DNA of 52,202 nt from SLJN01 sp964505385. GTDB lineage: Bacteria; Bacteroidota; Rhodothermia; Balneolales; Natronogracilivirgulaceae. Below are positions 27,006 through 35,076 of this stretch, piece after piece. The DNA lies in contig CAZDIA010000019.1 in NCBI GenBank assembly GCA_964505385.1, positions 1 to 52,202 of the forward strand, given 5' to 3'. Below the pieces are notes generated by a model. The model was not told the origin of the DNA. It saw nothing but the letters and a program-made list of their open reading frames with translations, and searched no databases. Numbering within the stretch: position 1 is the first letter of the stretch; every line of letters begins with the position of its first letter. Made by a program: the position numbers and the translations under genes.

Positions 27006-27080
27006 TGGATATTACCTGGGGTGAGGGAAATTTATTTTAATTGTGCTGCTTTAACTATTTGGAGCTGTGCAGAATAAAAA

Positions 27081-28181
27081 TCAGATATCCTGGTACTCCA
27101 ATACATATTCCGGGCTGCCGATATCTTCTAACACCACGGCTTTTTCGACCGGCGAAACGATAACCCGATCCCCTGGTTCAACATTCAATAGGTTATCAGT
27201 GTGCACCAGGCATTCACGGGTTCGTATTCTTACGCGATAGGTGATATCGTGGCCTTTAAAATCTTTATTTACGACCTCGCCGGATTCGTTAAGTGGTTTG
27301 TCTTGTTCCGCCTTTGTTAATGTCAGATGTTCTGGTCGGATGGAAAGCAGTACCTTGCCATGCGCCTTTCGGTTGAGTTTCACGGTTCCGAATTCTGTTT
27401 CGGCATAATCGCCATAAGCCTCGGCACTTATGAGATTGGTTTTTCCAAGAAACTGAGCGACAAACTGTGTACGCGGCTGATAGTACACCTCTTCCGGCGT
27501 GCCGATTTGCTCAATTCTGCCTTCATTCATAACGGCGATACGATCAGCAAAAGAGAGCGCTTCTTCCTGATCATGCGTAACAAGCAGGGCACTCATTCCG
27601 GCTTTTTTAAGAAGATTTCTGACATCGTCTCTTGTGGACTGCCGCAGTACAGCATCAAGGTTGGAGAAAGGCTCATCAAGCATTATCATCTTGGGCATGG
27701 GAGCAATGGCTCTTGCAAGTGCTACGCGTTGCTGCTGCCCGCCGGACAGCTCATGCGGGTTACGGTTTAGATAATCCCGAAGCCCCATCATGCAAAGTAT
27801 TTCAACAGCTTTTTCTTCCCGCTCTTGCTTAGGTAAAGATTTTAGCCCGAAAATGACATTTTGAAGTACAGACAGATGCGGGAATAATGCATAATCCTGA
27901 AAAACAAGCCCGATACCGCGTTTTTCCGGGGGAACTATGTATTTGTCTGATGTCAAGATGTAATCCTCGAGGCGTACGGTACCGGATTCGCCACGCTCCA
28001 ATCCGGAAATAATTCGAAGCGTTGTAGTTTTTCCGCAACCGCTTGGACCAAGAAGTGCGAAGATCTCATTGTCCTCAACCGAAAAGCTGACATTATCTAC
28101 TACTTTGCCGGCTTTTTCATCAAAGGATTTACAGATGTTTTCGACTTCAAGTAATGTCTTGGATTTGTTCATTTCTTCCAT
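27081..28181 (-). CDS. fbpC: iron(III) ABC transporter ATP-binding protein
   Basis: The ATPase of a ferric-iron importer, 366 residues. Walker A GPSGCGKTT (about 44-52), Q-loop FQDYALFPH, signature LSGGQQQRVALARA, Walker B MIMLDEPFSNLD and the His switch LLVTHDQEEAL are complete. The C-terminal TOBE-like domain (from about 245) is that of the FbpC/PotA group. It is the third gene of an fbpABC operon. ATG at 28181 overlaps the permease end by 13 bases; a second in-frame ATG at 28172 would form the common ATGA overlap with the permease stop. Specificity for iron is inferred from the binding protein. Confidence 0.9.
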   Translation of the reverse strand: MEEMNKSKTLLEVENICKSFDEKAGKVVDNVSFSVEDNEIFALLGPSGCGKTTTLRIISGLERGESGTVRLEDYILTSDKYIVPPEKRGIGLVFQDYALFPHLSVLQNVIFGLKSLPKQEREEKAVEILCMMGLRDYLNRNPHELSGGQQQRVALARAIAPMPKMIMLDEPFSNLDAVLRQSTRDDVRNLLKKAGMSALLVTHDQEEALSFADRIAVMNEGRIEQIGTPEEVYYQPRTQFVAQFLGKTNLISAEAYGDYAETEFGTVKLNRKAHGKVLLSIRPEHLTLTKAEQDKPLNESGEVVNKDFKGHDITYRVRIRTRECLVHTDNLLNVEPGDRVIVSPVEKAVVLEDIGSPEYVLEYQDI

Positions 28182-29740
28182 TCTTTAGCAAATAGCAAAC
28201 CTACGAACAGGCTTGAGAATATCAAAATTATCAACGCATAAGGTGCCGCTTGTGCATACAAAGCTTCAATTGAATAACTCCAGACGTTTACAGCCAGCGG
28301 CTCAAATCCGATAGGTGACAGAAGGAAAGTTATCGGAAGCTCCTTCATTGCTGAAAGAAAAACAAAAGCAACGGAGGCAATAATTCCACCACGCAACATC
28401 GGAAGCGTAGTTGTCAAAAATGCCGGAAATCGCCGATAACCCAAAGAACGTGCCGCTTCTTCCACCCTTGGAGAAATCTGGTACATGGTGCTGCGCACCG
28501 GACCAAGTGCTTCTGCCATAAAATGCAGTGTATATGCAATGATTAACAGAGTAAGTGTCTGGTAAAGTATAGGAGCGCTGCTCAGTGTGAAAAATATCAG
28601 GGCGAGGGCGAGGGCAAGCGGGGGTGTTGCATAGCCCATATAGGCAAGCCGTTCAAGTAATTTAGTAGAGCGGGATGGGTATCGAATGCCTATGTACGCA
28701 AGCGGAACTGAAAGACCGGCGGCAAGTATGGCAGCCGGGGCAGAGGCGCTGAAGGAGTCAAATAGTGAACTACCCACACCGGACCAGATTCCGATGTCAC
28801 CAGCGTCAATCATCCAGTACACTACAGTGGCTATCGGCAAAATGACACTTGCGAAAAGTACCAGTGCAACAAAAGCGTAAACGGGATAGCGCCAGTTGCC
28901 AAGATCATAGAGTTCAGGTAAGCGGCTCGATCCTGATCCGGTCCGGTGAAAAAACAAACCGCGAAGCAAACGGTATTCCAGCACCAGGGCAAAGCCGGTC
29001 ATGCACAATAGCATCAAAGCCAGCCAGGCAGCATATAATCGATCATAAGAGGCTGAATACTGCATGTAGATAGCATGACTGAAAGTATCAAAACGCATGA
29101 GTGAAACCGCACCAAAATCTCCCAGAACATACAATCCGATAATAAGTGCTCCGGCGTAATATGCGGGCCTTAACTGAGGGAGTACTACACGAAAAAACAC
29201 ACTAATGGGGCGATACCCCAAAGATCGGGCAACTTCTTCATAGGAGGGATCTAATCCTATGAGCCCTGATCGCAGATTCAGATAAACATATGGGAAGGTG
29301 TATAAACTGATAGCAGTCAGTGCTCCCCAATATCCGCTGAGCCGGGGTAGTTCAATACCGAAAAGTCTTGCAAGTGTGCCATCGGAACCGCTGAGTCCAA
29401 GTAATGCATAAGCCATTACATATCCCGGGATGGCAAGTGGCAAAACTCCCAAAAGAGTGAGTAGTGCTTTTCCTTTAATCCGGGTGCGTGTCGTAATCCA
29501 AGCCAGCGGAAATGATATCAGCGAGGTTACGATGAGAACTCCAATTACCAGAAGAAGCGTATTGAAAAAAAGTGTAAGATTACGTTCTCTGAGTATCAGA
29601 TCAAGGGATTCTGAAGTGTCCGCCTCAAGTGCCCTCAATACAAGGTATACCAATGGCAGGATTACCCCGACAGCAACTATTACGGAAGGGAGCAGAAAAT
29701 ACCAGGGCGGGCGCTGTTTGTATTTCCATTTGGCTATAAT
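28169..29740 (-). CDS. fbpB: iron(III) ABC transporter permease, probable AUU start
   Basis: A fused two-domain permease with about 12 membrane helices, each half with an EAA loop (YEEVARSLGY and VEEAARSLGY). It forms the channel for periplasmic ferric iron with fbpA and fbpC. The first ATG/GTG/TTG-type start is a TTG at 29653, which would remove most of the first membrane helix (WYFLLPSVIVAVGVILPLVY). Upstream the frame stays open to a TAA at 29762-29764 without any ATG, GTG or TTG. An ATT at 29740-29738 follows GGAGG by 7 bases and overlaps the fbpA stop (29736-29734), giving 523 residues, normal for the family. I therefore call an AUU start; AUA at 29737 is an alternative. Confidence 0.88.
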   Translation of the reverse strand: MIAKWKYKQRPPWYFLLPSVIVAVGVILPLVYLVLRALEADTSESLDLILRERNLTLFFNTLLLVIGVLIVTSLISFPLAWITTRTRIKGKALLTLLGVLPLAIPGYVMAYALLGLSGSDGTLARLFGIELPRLSGYWGALTAISLYTFPYVYLNLRSGLIGLDPSYEEVARSLGYRPISVFFRVVLPQLRPAYYAGALIIGLYVLGDFGAVSLMRFDTFSHAIYMQYSASYDRLYAAWLALMLLCMTGFALVLEYRLLRGLFFHRTGSGSSRLPELYDLGNWRYPVYAFVALVLFASVILPIATVVYWMIDAGDIGIWSGVGSSLFDSFSASAPAAILAAGLSVPLAYIGIRYPSRSTKLLERLAYMGYATPPLALALALIFFTLSSAPILYQTLTLLIIAYTLHFMAEALGPVRSTMYQISPRVEEAARSLGYRRFPAFLTTTLPMLRGGIIASVAFVFLSAMKELPITFLLSPIGFEPLAVNVWSYSIEALYAQAAPYALIILIFSSLFVGLLFAKEWKK

Positions 29741-30741
29741 AGCCCGACCTCCCTCAGCAGTTTAAGTGTGGCGTCAAGGTCTTCAAGCTCGTCAAGATTA
29801 ACTCTTGGATTAACACCTTCAATATCTTCAAGGGAAGCATTATCCGGCGAGGCCGCGAGTCCTTCAATTACAGGATATTCAAAAGTTTCCTCAACGAACC
29901 AATTTTGTGACTCCTCGGTAAGGAGAAATGAGGCAAATTTACGTGCCGCTTCATTATCACCGGAATTTTGAGTGATGCCGACTCCCGCAACATTGATCAG
30001 GTTGCCGGGGTCTCCCTCTTCAAAGAAAGTTTGATCGACCGGATAATCGGGGTCGCTGTCAAGATATCGATATAAGTAATAATGATTGGTGATAGCCACA
30101 TCGATTTCACCGGCAGAAATAGCCTGAATCAAAGCATTATTGTTGGTGTAGGTTTTTGCTCCGTTATCTTTCATTTGCTGCAACCATTGCCGTGCAGTGT
30201 CTTCACCATCGGTAGATCGAAGAGCCGTAAGAAACGCCTGGAAAGATGCATTCGAAGGTGCCCAGCCCACGCGATTTTCCCATTCGCTATCGGTAAGTGA
30301 AAAAACACTGGAAGGCAATTCATCTTGATCAACCCGGGAAGTTGAGAATGCCAGAACTCTTGCGCGTCCGCTTGTGGCAACCCAGGTTCCGGAACCACTT
30401 TGGAATTGTTCGGGAACAAGTTCCAGAATATCTTCCGGGAGCTCTTTCAATAGGCCTTCTTTATAGACCGCACCAAGTGCCCCCGCATCCTGTGCCCAGA
30501 ACACATCAGCGGGGCTACGATTGCCCTCTTCCATAAGTGCAACGGCAAGCTGTGTAGAGCTTCCGTACCGAATTTCAACATTGATGCCGGTATCTTCTTC
30601 AAATCGATCAACAACCGGTTCAACCAAAGCTTTGCTGCGTCCGGAATAGATGGTTAATGATTCTGATGTCGATGTCATCTGATCCGGTAGCGCGAAATAA
30701 ATAATAATAATGGCAAAAAAAATCCCGAATAGATATTTCAT
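29734..30741 (-). CDS. fbpA: iron(III) ABC transporter substrate-binding protein
   Basis: A periplasmic ferric-binding protein of 335 residues and first gene of the operon. The N-terminal signal/anchor (FGIFFAIIIIYFALP) is followed by LTIYSGRSKALVEPVV, the start of FbpA/FutA proteins, then DVFWAQDAGALGAV and, near residue 220, NHYYLYRY with the cluster of tyrosines that bind Fe(III) in this family. It feeds fbpB-fbpC, whose start overlaps its stop. A palindrome (30750-30766) lies just upstream of the ATG at 30741. Thiamine- or sulfate-binding relatives are possible but lack the tyrosine cluster. Confidence 0.92.
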   Translation of the reverse strand: MKYLFGIFFAIIIIYFALPDQMTSTSESLTIYSGRSKALVEPVVDRFEEDTGINVEIRYGSSTQLAVALMEEGNRSPADVFWAQDAGALGAVYKEGLLKELPEDILELVPEQFQSGSGTWVATSGRARVLAFSTSRVDQDELPSSVFSLTDSEWENRVGWAPSNASFQAFLTALRSTDGEDTARQWLQQMKDNGAKTYTNNNALIQAISAGEIDVAITNHYYLYRYLDSDPDYPVDQTFFEEGDPGNLINVAGVGITQNSGDNEAARKFASFLLTEESQNWFVEETFEYPVIEGLAASPDNASLEDIEGVNPRVNLDELEDLDATLKLLREVGLL

Positions 30742-30749
30742 AATATTTC

Positions 30750-30766
30750 TTAAGATTAAATCTAAA
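30750..30766. promoter_or_regulatory. candidate operator upstream of fbpA
   Basis: TTAAGATTAAATCTAAA is an 8+1+8 imperfect palindrome (one mismatch) located 9-25 bases before the fbpA start. Its AATCTAAA half resembles the half-sites of DtxR/MntR-type metal regulators more than a Fur box. The region is AT-rich, so a chance palindrome is possible. Confidence 0.35.
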
Positions 30767-30842
30767 TAAATATACGAAAAAACGATCTAACCGGGAAGAG
30801 TATTTCTGAAAGCAACAGTGTTCTGCAGCAAAAAGTTTATGG

Positions 30843-32204
30843 TCAGGAATCGCTGGGCAAGGGATTCTCTACCAAATTTTTAACCGGAGTGTTTTGAATA
30901 AGTATTCCCACCGGTGCGTCCTGCGGTGACACTTCCTGTTCCGGAAGTTCCTGCATCATCTTCATCATTGCCAATATGTGGTCTTCGTAGTCGTCCAAAT
31001 ATTCTTCGGCAAGCGGATCAACGGGGTCGGCATCTACATCCATGGGATTGACAGGGCTGCCGTTTTCCCAAAACCGGTAGCAGACGTGCGGACCGGTTGC
31101 AAGGCCGGTACTCCCGACATAGCCGATAACGTCTCCCTGCTCAACTTCTACTCCTGATTGTATTCCGCTGGCAAACCCATTAAGATGAAGATATCCGGAT
31201 TCATGAACAGAATTATGCCGGATTCGAACAAAATTTCCGTTGTTTTGATCATAATGAGCCTGAGTTATGGTGCCGTCGCCCACGGCATAAACCGGTGTGC
31301 CGGTAGGAGCTGCATAATCAACTCCGTGGTGAGGCATATTTCTGCCAAGTACCGGGTGATATCGATTGTCTGTAAAGCGAGAGGTTATTCGGGAATACTG
31401 TACCGGTGCTTTTTTATAACTGCGCCTAAGTGAGTTGCCTTCTTCATCATAATAGTATTCATCACCTCCGTCTTCGTACCGGAATGCGAAGTAATTACTG
31501 TTGCGATGATTAATTTGAGCTACTTTGATGTCACCTATGCCAATATGTTCGCCATCCAGCAACCGCTCTTCATAGACGATACGAAATTCATCCCCTTGCC
31601 GGATTCGGTGAAAGTCTAGCTGCCATGCAAATACTCTGGAAAGTCTGTAAGCGAGATCGGTGTTGTGGCCGCTCGACTGCAAAGCATGATACAATGAACT
31701 GTTTATATTGCCTTCAGCATACCGAATGCGGGTTTCAGGTTCCCTTGTTGTATTCTCAACAATTGGCTCTTCCTGTGACAAATCTATGTGCGTGTAGTTC
31801 AGCCGGCTGTTGGGATAGATAATGTGTTTAATATCCGCATTCTCTTCATGGTGATAAAACCGGATTGTCCTTCCGATTACAATTCGGCGGACATTAAAAT
31901 CCGACCGAATTTCCTGGCTGAGATTGTGGGCTTCACTGCGGTCCATTCCCTGCCGCTCCAGGATTCGGGTGAAAGTATCTCCCCGGCGCACATTGTCTTC
32001 CTTGATTTTTAAATTATCAATTTCAATACCGAATGTGTCGGTTTCAACTTCAGGGATTTTGTCTGTATTAGATGAATCAGCTTCAGCTTCCGCTACGATG
32101 TCGGTATTTTCGGCGTCTGTAGAAGAATCGGAGCTGAATTCGCATCCTGCGGCAAACCAAAATAGTGTAGCTGCTAAAATAGTGGGAATGCGTGCGTAAC
32201 TCAT
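30843..32204 (-). CDS. M23 family murein endopeptidase, lipoprotein
   Basis: A 453-residue envelope protein with a lipoprotein signal (lipobox FAAGC, Cys21), an acidic linker, a LysM/OapA-like region (about 75-115 and 165-210) and a C-terminal LytM domain. Zinc ligands are His292 and Asp296 (HHGVDYAAPTGTPV); the last motif reads GPHVCYRF (His373, Cys375), so Cys replaces the usual second His of HxH. The domain order matches Bacteroidota M23 peptidases that cut peptide cross-links. If Cys375 is a ligand the enzyme may still be active; otherwise it could be an EnvC-like activator. ATG at 32204. Confidence 0.9.
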   Translation of the reverse strand: MSYARIPTILAATLFWFAAGCEFSSDSSTDAENTDIVAEAEADSSNTDKIPEVETDTFGIEIDNLKIKEDNVRRGDTFTRILERQGMDRSEAHNLSQEIRSDFNVRRIVIGRTIRFYHHEENADIKHIIYPNSRLNYTHIDLSQEEPIVENTTREPETRIRYAEGNINSSLYHALQSSGHNTDLAYRLSRVFAWQLDFHRIRQGDEFRIVYEERLLDGEHIGIGDIKVAQINHRNSNYFAFRYEDGGDEYYYDEEGNSLRRSYKKAPVQYSRITSRFTDNRYHPVLGRNMPHHGVDYAAPTGTPVYAVGDGTITQAHYDQNNGNFVRIRHNSVHESGYLHLNGFASGIQSGVEVEQGDVIGYVGSTGLATGPHVCYRFWENGSPVNPMDVDADPVDPLAEEYLDDYEDHILAMMKMMQELPEQEVSPQDAPVGILIQNTPVKNLVENPLPSDS

Positions 32205-32306
32205 TCAATAAAATAATTTCGGGTTCAGTACGGAAGTGAAGTAGGAATATCATCTAATAGCCCTGCAACTACAATATACGGCGGTTTCACCGATAATTAC
32301 AAGCTA

Positions 32307-32401
32307 TTGTGATACATTGCAACTGTGTTTGACGTTTGATCCCGATAGTTCGGGATCAAACAAACTATGCCGGCAATTTGTAACACGTGTAGCAACCACA
32401 A
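32307..32401 (-). repeat. palindromic repeat family A, copy 2
   Basis: Read on the minus strand, the first 45 bases (ending near GTTTGAT) are nearly identical to the left part of the copy at 49497-49632, including TTGCTACAYGTGTTA and AATTGCCGGCA; the other end shares TCAAACGTCAAACACAGTTGCAA. The centre holds the palindrome GATCCCGATAGTTCGGGATC (32339-32358). Confidence 0.75.
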
Positions 32402-32445
32402 TGGTTTTTATAGAAAGGTAAATTTAACCTGGTAATGCAACTTAA

Positions 32446-32484
32446 TTGACAGGTAGCCTTTCATTCGCACACCCTTTATCTTTG
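32446..32484 (+). promoter_or_regulatory. possible ndk promoter
   Basis: TATCTTTG (32477-32484) matches the Bacteroidota -7 element TAnnTTTG, 45 bases before the ndk start. TTGACA lies at 32446-32451, but the spacing is longer than usual, so only the -7 element is persuasive. Confidence 0.35.
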
Positions 32485-32528
32485 CCTCGCCAATAGAAAT
32501 TATTAATCTCTAATACGCTAACATAATT

Positions 32529-32960
32529 ATGGCAAAACAACGCACGCTTGCAATTTTAAAGCCCGATTGTGTCAGGAAAAATTTAATCGGTGAAGTTATT
32601 CGGCGGATACAGGAAGCCGGTTTTGAAGTTAAGGCAATGAAAATGACCCGCCTGACCAGAGATACGGCAGGTGGTTTTTACGCTGTCCACAAAGAGCGGC
32701 CTTTTTTTGGTGAGCTTGTTGATTTTATGACAAGCGGACCATGTGTACCGATTGTACTTGAAAAGGAAAATGCGGTAGAAGATTTCCGCAAGTTGATTGG
32801 TGCAACCGATCCTGCCGAGGCCGATGAAGGTACCGTCAGAAAAGATTTTGCCGACAGCAAAGGTGAAAATATTGTTCACGGCTCCGATTCTGAAGAAAAC
32901 GGGCGTATCGAAGCAGCCTACTTTTTCAGTGAATCGGAATTAGTAGCCAACGTCTCCTGA
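32529..32960 (+). CDS. ndk: nucleoside diphosphate kinase
   Basis: Transfers the gamma phosphate between nucleoside triphosphates and diphosphates, balancing NTP pools. The 143-residue protein starts RTLAILKPDCVRKNLIGEV, has the GFEVKAMKMTRL strand, and the active-site His in ENIVHGSDSEENG. ATG at 32529 is the natural start. A hairpin follows the stop by 32 bases and then a full copy of repeat family B. Confidence 0.97.
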   Translation: MAKQRTLAILKPDCVRKNLIGEVIRRIQEAGFEVKAMKMTRLTRDTAGGFYAVHKERPFFGELVDFMTSGPCVPIVLEKENAVEDFRKLIGATDPAEADEGTVRKDFADSKGENIVHGSDSEENGRIEAAYFFSESELVANVS

Positions 32961-32992
32961 GATTGTAGTTGTAAAACAGGTAACAGCAAATA

Positions 32993-33021
32993 ATCAGCCA
33001 CGGTTGTTACCCGTGGCTGAT
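32993..33021 (+). terminator. hairpin behind ndk
   Basis: A perfect 11-bp stem (ATCAGCCACGG, 32993-33003, with 33011-33021) and a 7-base loop lie 32 bases after the ndk stop. No strong U tract follows, so termination is probable rather than certain. Confidence 0.6.
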
Positions 33022-33040
33022 CACTGATTGAATTAAATTG

Positions 33041-33200
33041 GATTATTCAGTGTCTGTAAGAAAAATCCAAGTGCCCTAAGAAAATGCCAAGATCAAGGCG
33101 CGCGAAGTCCCAAAAAGCGCAGTGTACAGAGCGTACTCGAGCATTTTTGGGACGAGCGTAACGAAGATATTGGCGTTTTCTTAGAGGCACTATTTAATCC
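33041..33200 (-). repeat. full-length palindromic repeat family B
   Basis: A 160-bp element with imperfect terminal inverted repeats (GGATTATTCAGTG at 33041 and CACTATTTAATCC ending at 33200), second inverted arms (GTGCCCTAAGAAAATGCCAA against TTGGCGTTTTCTTAGAGGCAC) and a central hairpin (GTCCCAAAAA / TTTTTGGGAC). Partial copies lie at 1.5, 4.7 and 24.6 kb, and a weak one at 48.1 kb. It holds no ORF. The stop codon of the adjacent minus-strand gene lies within its right end. Confidence 0.8.
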
Positions 33201-33955
33201 CCGAAGTTGCTGTCAATCTTCCTCCAAAGTTCTGATTTATAGCCGGTTCGGGAATCGGCAGTGCGTTCGAAATTTTCGCTTAATTCATCCTCGGAAAGAT
33301 CGGGGTGTGCTACTTCTGCAAGCTCCATACCTACAGGCTCACGCATATCGGCGGGTTCATCATAGAAATCAATAGTAGCATAGGTATAATCCAATGCCAT
33401 TCCTCCCGGATAGTACAGTGTGTACATGCCCCAGCTGTTGAGAATATCTTCAGCGATGCGGATTTCGTGAATGGCACCCCAGAAACCAACCTCCATTTCT
33501 TCGTGTTCCCCGGTTCCCTCCCGCGTATCAAAATAGTTGATGGTGAGGTAGTTCCCGCCTGGATTTTGCTGTTCATCAGGTAATATCATGTGGTTTCTTT
33601 CCCAAAGCTCTGAGAATTTGACAGCCGGAACGGGATCCTCAGGATTTGCCTGTGATGTAAGAACCTGATCCATATCCGCGAAATCATCAACATTGTAAAT
33701 AACCACGTAGTTATACGCATTGTCAGATTCACCGGCCACGACTTCATACAAGCTCCAGCCCGTAATTATTTCCCGGTCTGATTTATCTTCCAGCGATGAT
33801 ATTACGTTTTCAGTTTTAGCGGATTTATCTGAGGCAGAGAAGTGCAGGTAATCCACTTTCAGAAATACCGGCTCAGACGATTGTGCCGATGCAGTAAGAA
33901 GATTAGAAGAAGACATCAGCAGAAATGCAATCAAAATAAATTGTACTCTATGCAT
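33194..33955 (-). CDS. exported protein of unknown function
   Basis: The family is not recognised. The 253-residue product has a clear signal peptide (FILIAFLLMSSSNLLTASAQ) and is strongly acidic. It contains two similar alpha/beta segments: residues about 30-95, LKVDYLHFSASDKS then WSLYEVVAGESDNAYNYVVIY, and about 145-210, LTINYFDTREG then WGMYTLYYPG and YTYATIDFY. This suggests a duplicated ferredoxin-like fold, as in dimeric alpha-beta barrel or NIPSNAP-type proteins; that is an inference from pattern only. Start ATG at 33955. The stop codon is contributed by a family B repeat. Confidence 0.75.
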   Translation of the reverse strand: MHRVQFILIAFLLMSSSNLLTASAQSSEPVFLKVDYLHFSASDKSAKTENVISSLEDKSDREIITGWSLYEVVAGESDNAYNYVVIYNVDDFADMDQVLTSQANPEDPVPAVKFSELWERNHMILPDEQQNPGGNYLTINYFDTREGTGEHEEMEVGFWGAIHEIRIAEDILNSWGMYTLYYPGGMALDYTYATIDFYDEPADMREPVGMELAEVAHPDLSEDELSENFERTADSRTGYKSELWRKIDSNFGD

Positions 33956-34071
33956 AATTGGTTTTTATTAAATGAGAACTAACAGGTGTAGCTATTAATT
34001 TAGGCATTGAGCCGGAAAAATAACATTGAAATGATTTACAACAGCTTTAGTAGTAAATATGTTGGAGGACA

Positions 34072-34647
34072 ATGGGTTCACACAGTTTGAACGGTGCCTT
34101 GAAATCCGGGGTTATATGGGTGAAAAATTCAATTAATATATCCAAACGGGGCAGTATTTTGAAAGTTAAATCCAAACAAGCGGAAGAGCTGGTAAAAGTG
34201 ATGCGAAATATCCCTTTTCCCGTCACGGTAATGACTACAGCTGCCGGAGATGAACAGAGGGGAATAACTATTGGCTCATTTACCAGTCTTTCCATGGATC
34301 CGCCATTAATTTCTTTTAATCTTGATCGCAATTCGCGGGCCCACGATCTTTTTTCTGATGCATCCCATTTCGTCGTTCATATTCCCGGCCCGGATGAGCA
34401 AGAGTTGTGCCGGCATTTTGCGCAACCGGATCTTTCCGGTGACGAACAATTTGAAGAATATGAGTATCAGCCAAATGCACACGGGATTCCGGTTCTGAAA
34501 GGCAATTCGGCAGTTATTCACTGTAAAAAATTCAGGCAAATCGCTGCAGGTGATCACTCTATTATAATCGGGGAGGTTTTGGAAATCGAGCGCAACAGGG
34601 AAGAGGCTGCGATTTTGTATATGGATGGGAAGTTTCGGTCCTTATAA
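34072..34647 (+). CDS. flavin reductase family protein
   Basis: An FMN-binding split-barrel protein of 191 residues, of the type that reduces flavins with NAD(P)H for partner monooxygenases. The domain begins VMRNIPFPVTVMTTAAG, then GITIGSFTSLSMDPPLISFNL (flavin-binding segment), HFVVHIPG and the His-containing AAGDHSIIIGEV. The annotated ATG at 34072 lies close behind GGAGG; the conserved part begins only about residue 35, so an internal TTG near 34159 is a possible start. No partner monooxygenase is adjacent. Convergent with the GNAT gene. Confidence 0.87.
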   Translation: MGSHSLNGALKSGVIWVKNSINISKRGSILKVKSKQAEELVKVMRNIPFPVTVMTTAAGDEQRGITIGSFTSLSMDPPLISFNLDRNSRAHDLFSDASHFVVHIPGPDEQELCRHFAQPDLSGDEQFEEYEYQPNAHGIPVLKGNSAVIHCKKFRQIAAGDHSIIIGEVLEIERNREEAAILYMDGKFRSL

Positions 34648-34655
34648 GCAGCCGA

Positions 34656-35048
34656 TCACTTCTTGATATACATAGCTTGCGAGGCGGAAGTGATTTTTTG
34701 AAATCCGAACTTCTCGTATAGCCCGGATGCATCGGCAATCAAACTGATAAAGGAGCCCGGAGGCGCCTCGGCATCGAGGTAATTCATAATTTCTTCCATG
34801 ATCTGCTTTCCGCATCCAAGTCCCTGATATACGGGGTCAACAGCGAGATCAACGACTTCGAAATTACAGCCGCCGTCACCAACGACGCGGCCCATCCCGA
34901 TGAGTTTGCTTTTATCATAAAGCGTAATTGCAAATAGTGAATTAGGTAACCCTTTTCGGGCAGCTTCAGTTGATCGGGGAGAGATACCGGTGATTTTACG
35001 CAATCGCAGAAAGTCCTCAGGTTCAGGAAAGTTGTATGACTTATGCAT
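34656..35048 (-). CDS. GNAT family N-acetyltransferase
   Basis: A 130-residue acetyl-CoA-dependent acyltransferase. The core motif A is clear: VVDLAVDPVYQGLGCGKQIM, with Gln-x-x-Gly-x-Gly for the pyrophosphate. ADASGLYEKFGFQKI is the usual C-terminal motif B. An N-terminal domain strand (LFAITLYDKSKLIGMGRVVG) precedes it. The acceptor is unknown. I chose the ATG at 35048 rather than the in-frame TTG at 35054. Confidence 0.9.
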   Translation of the reverse strand: MHKSYNFPEPEDFLRLRKITGISPRSTEAARKGLPNSLFAITLYDKSKLIGMGRVVGDGGCNFEVVDLAVDPVYQGLGCGKQIMEEIMNYLDAEAPPGSFISLIADASGLYEKFGFQKITSASQAMYIKK

Positions 35049-35076
35049 GCTCAAACTGCGATATGAATAAACCAGG

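Larger units (their letters stand above)
32205..32528. other. divergent intergenic region between M23 gene and ndk
   Basis: These 324 bases hold no convincing gene. They contain a family A repeat copy (32307-32401) and the probable ndk promoter region. Confidence 0.6.
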
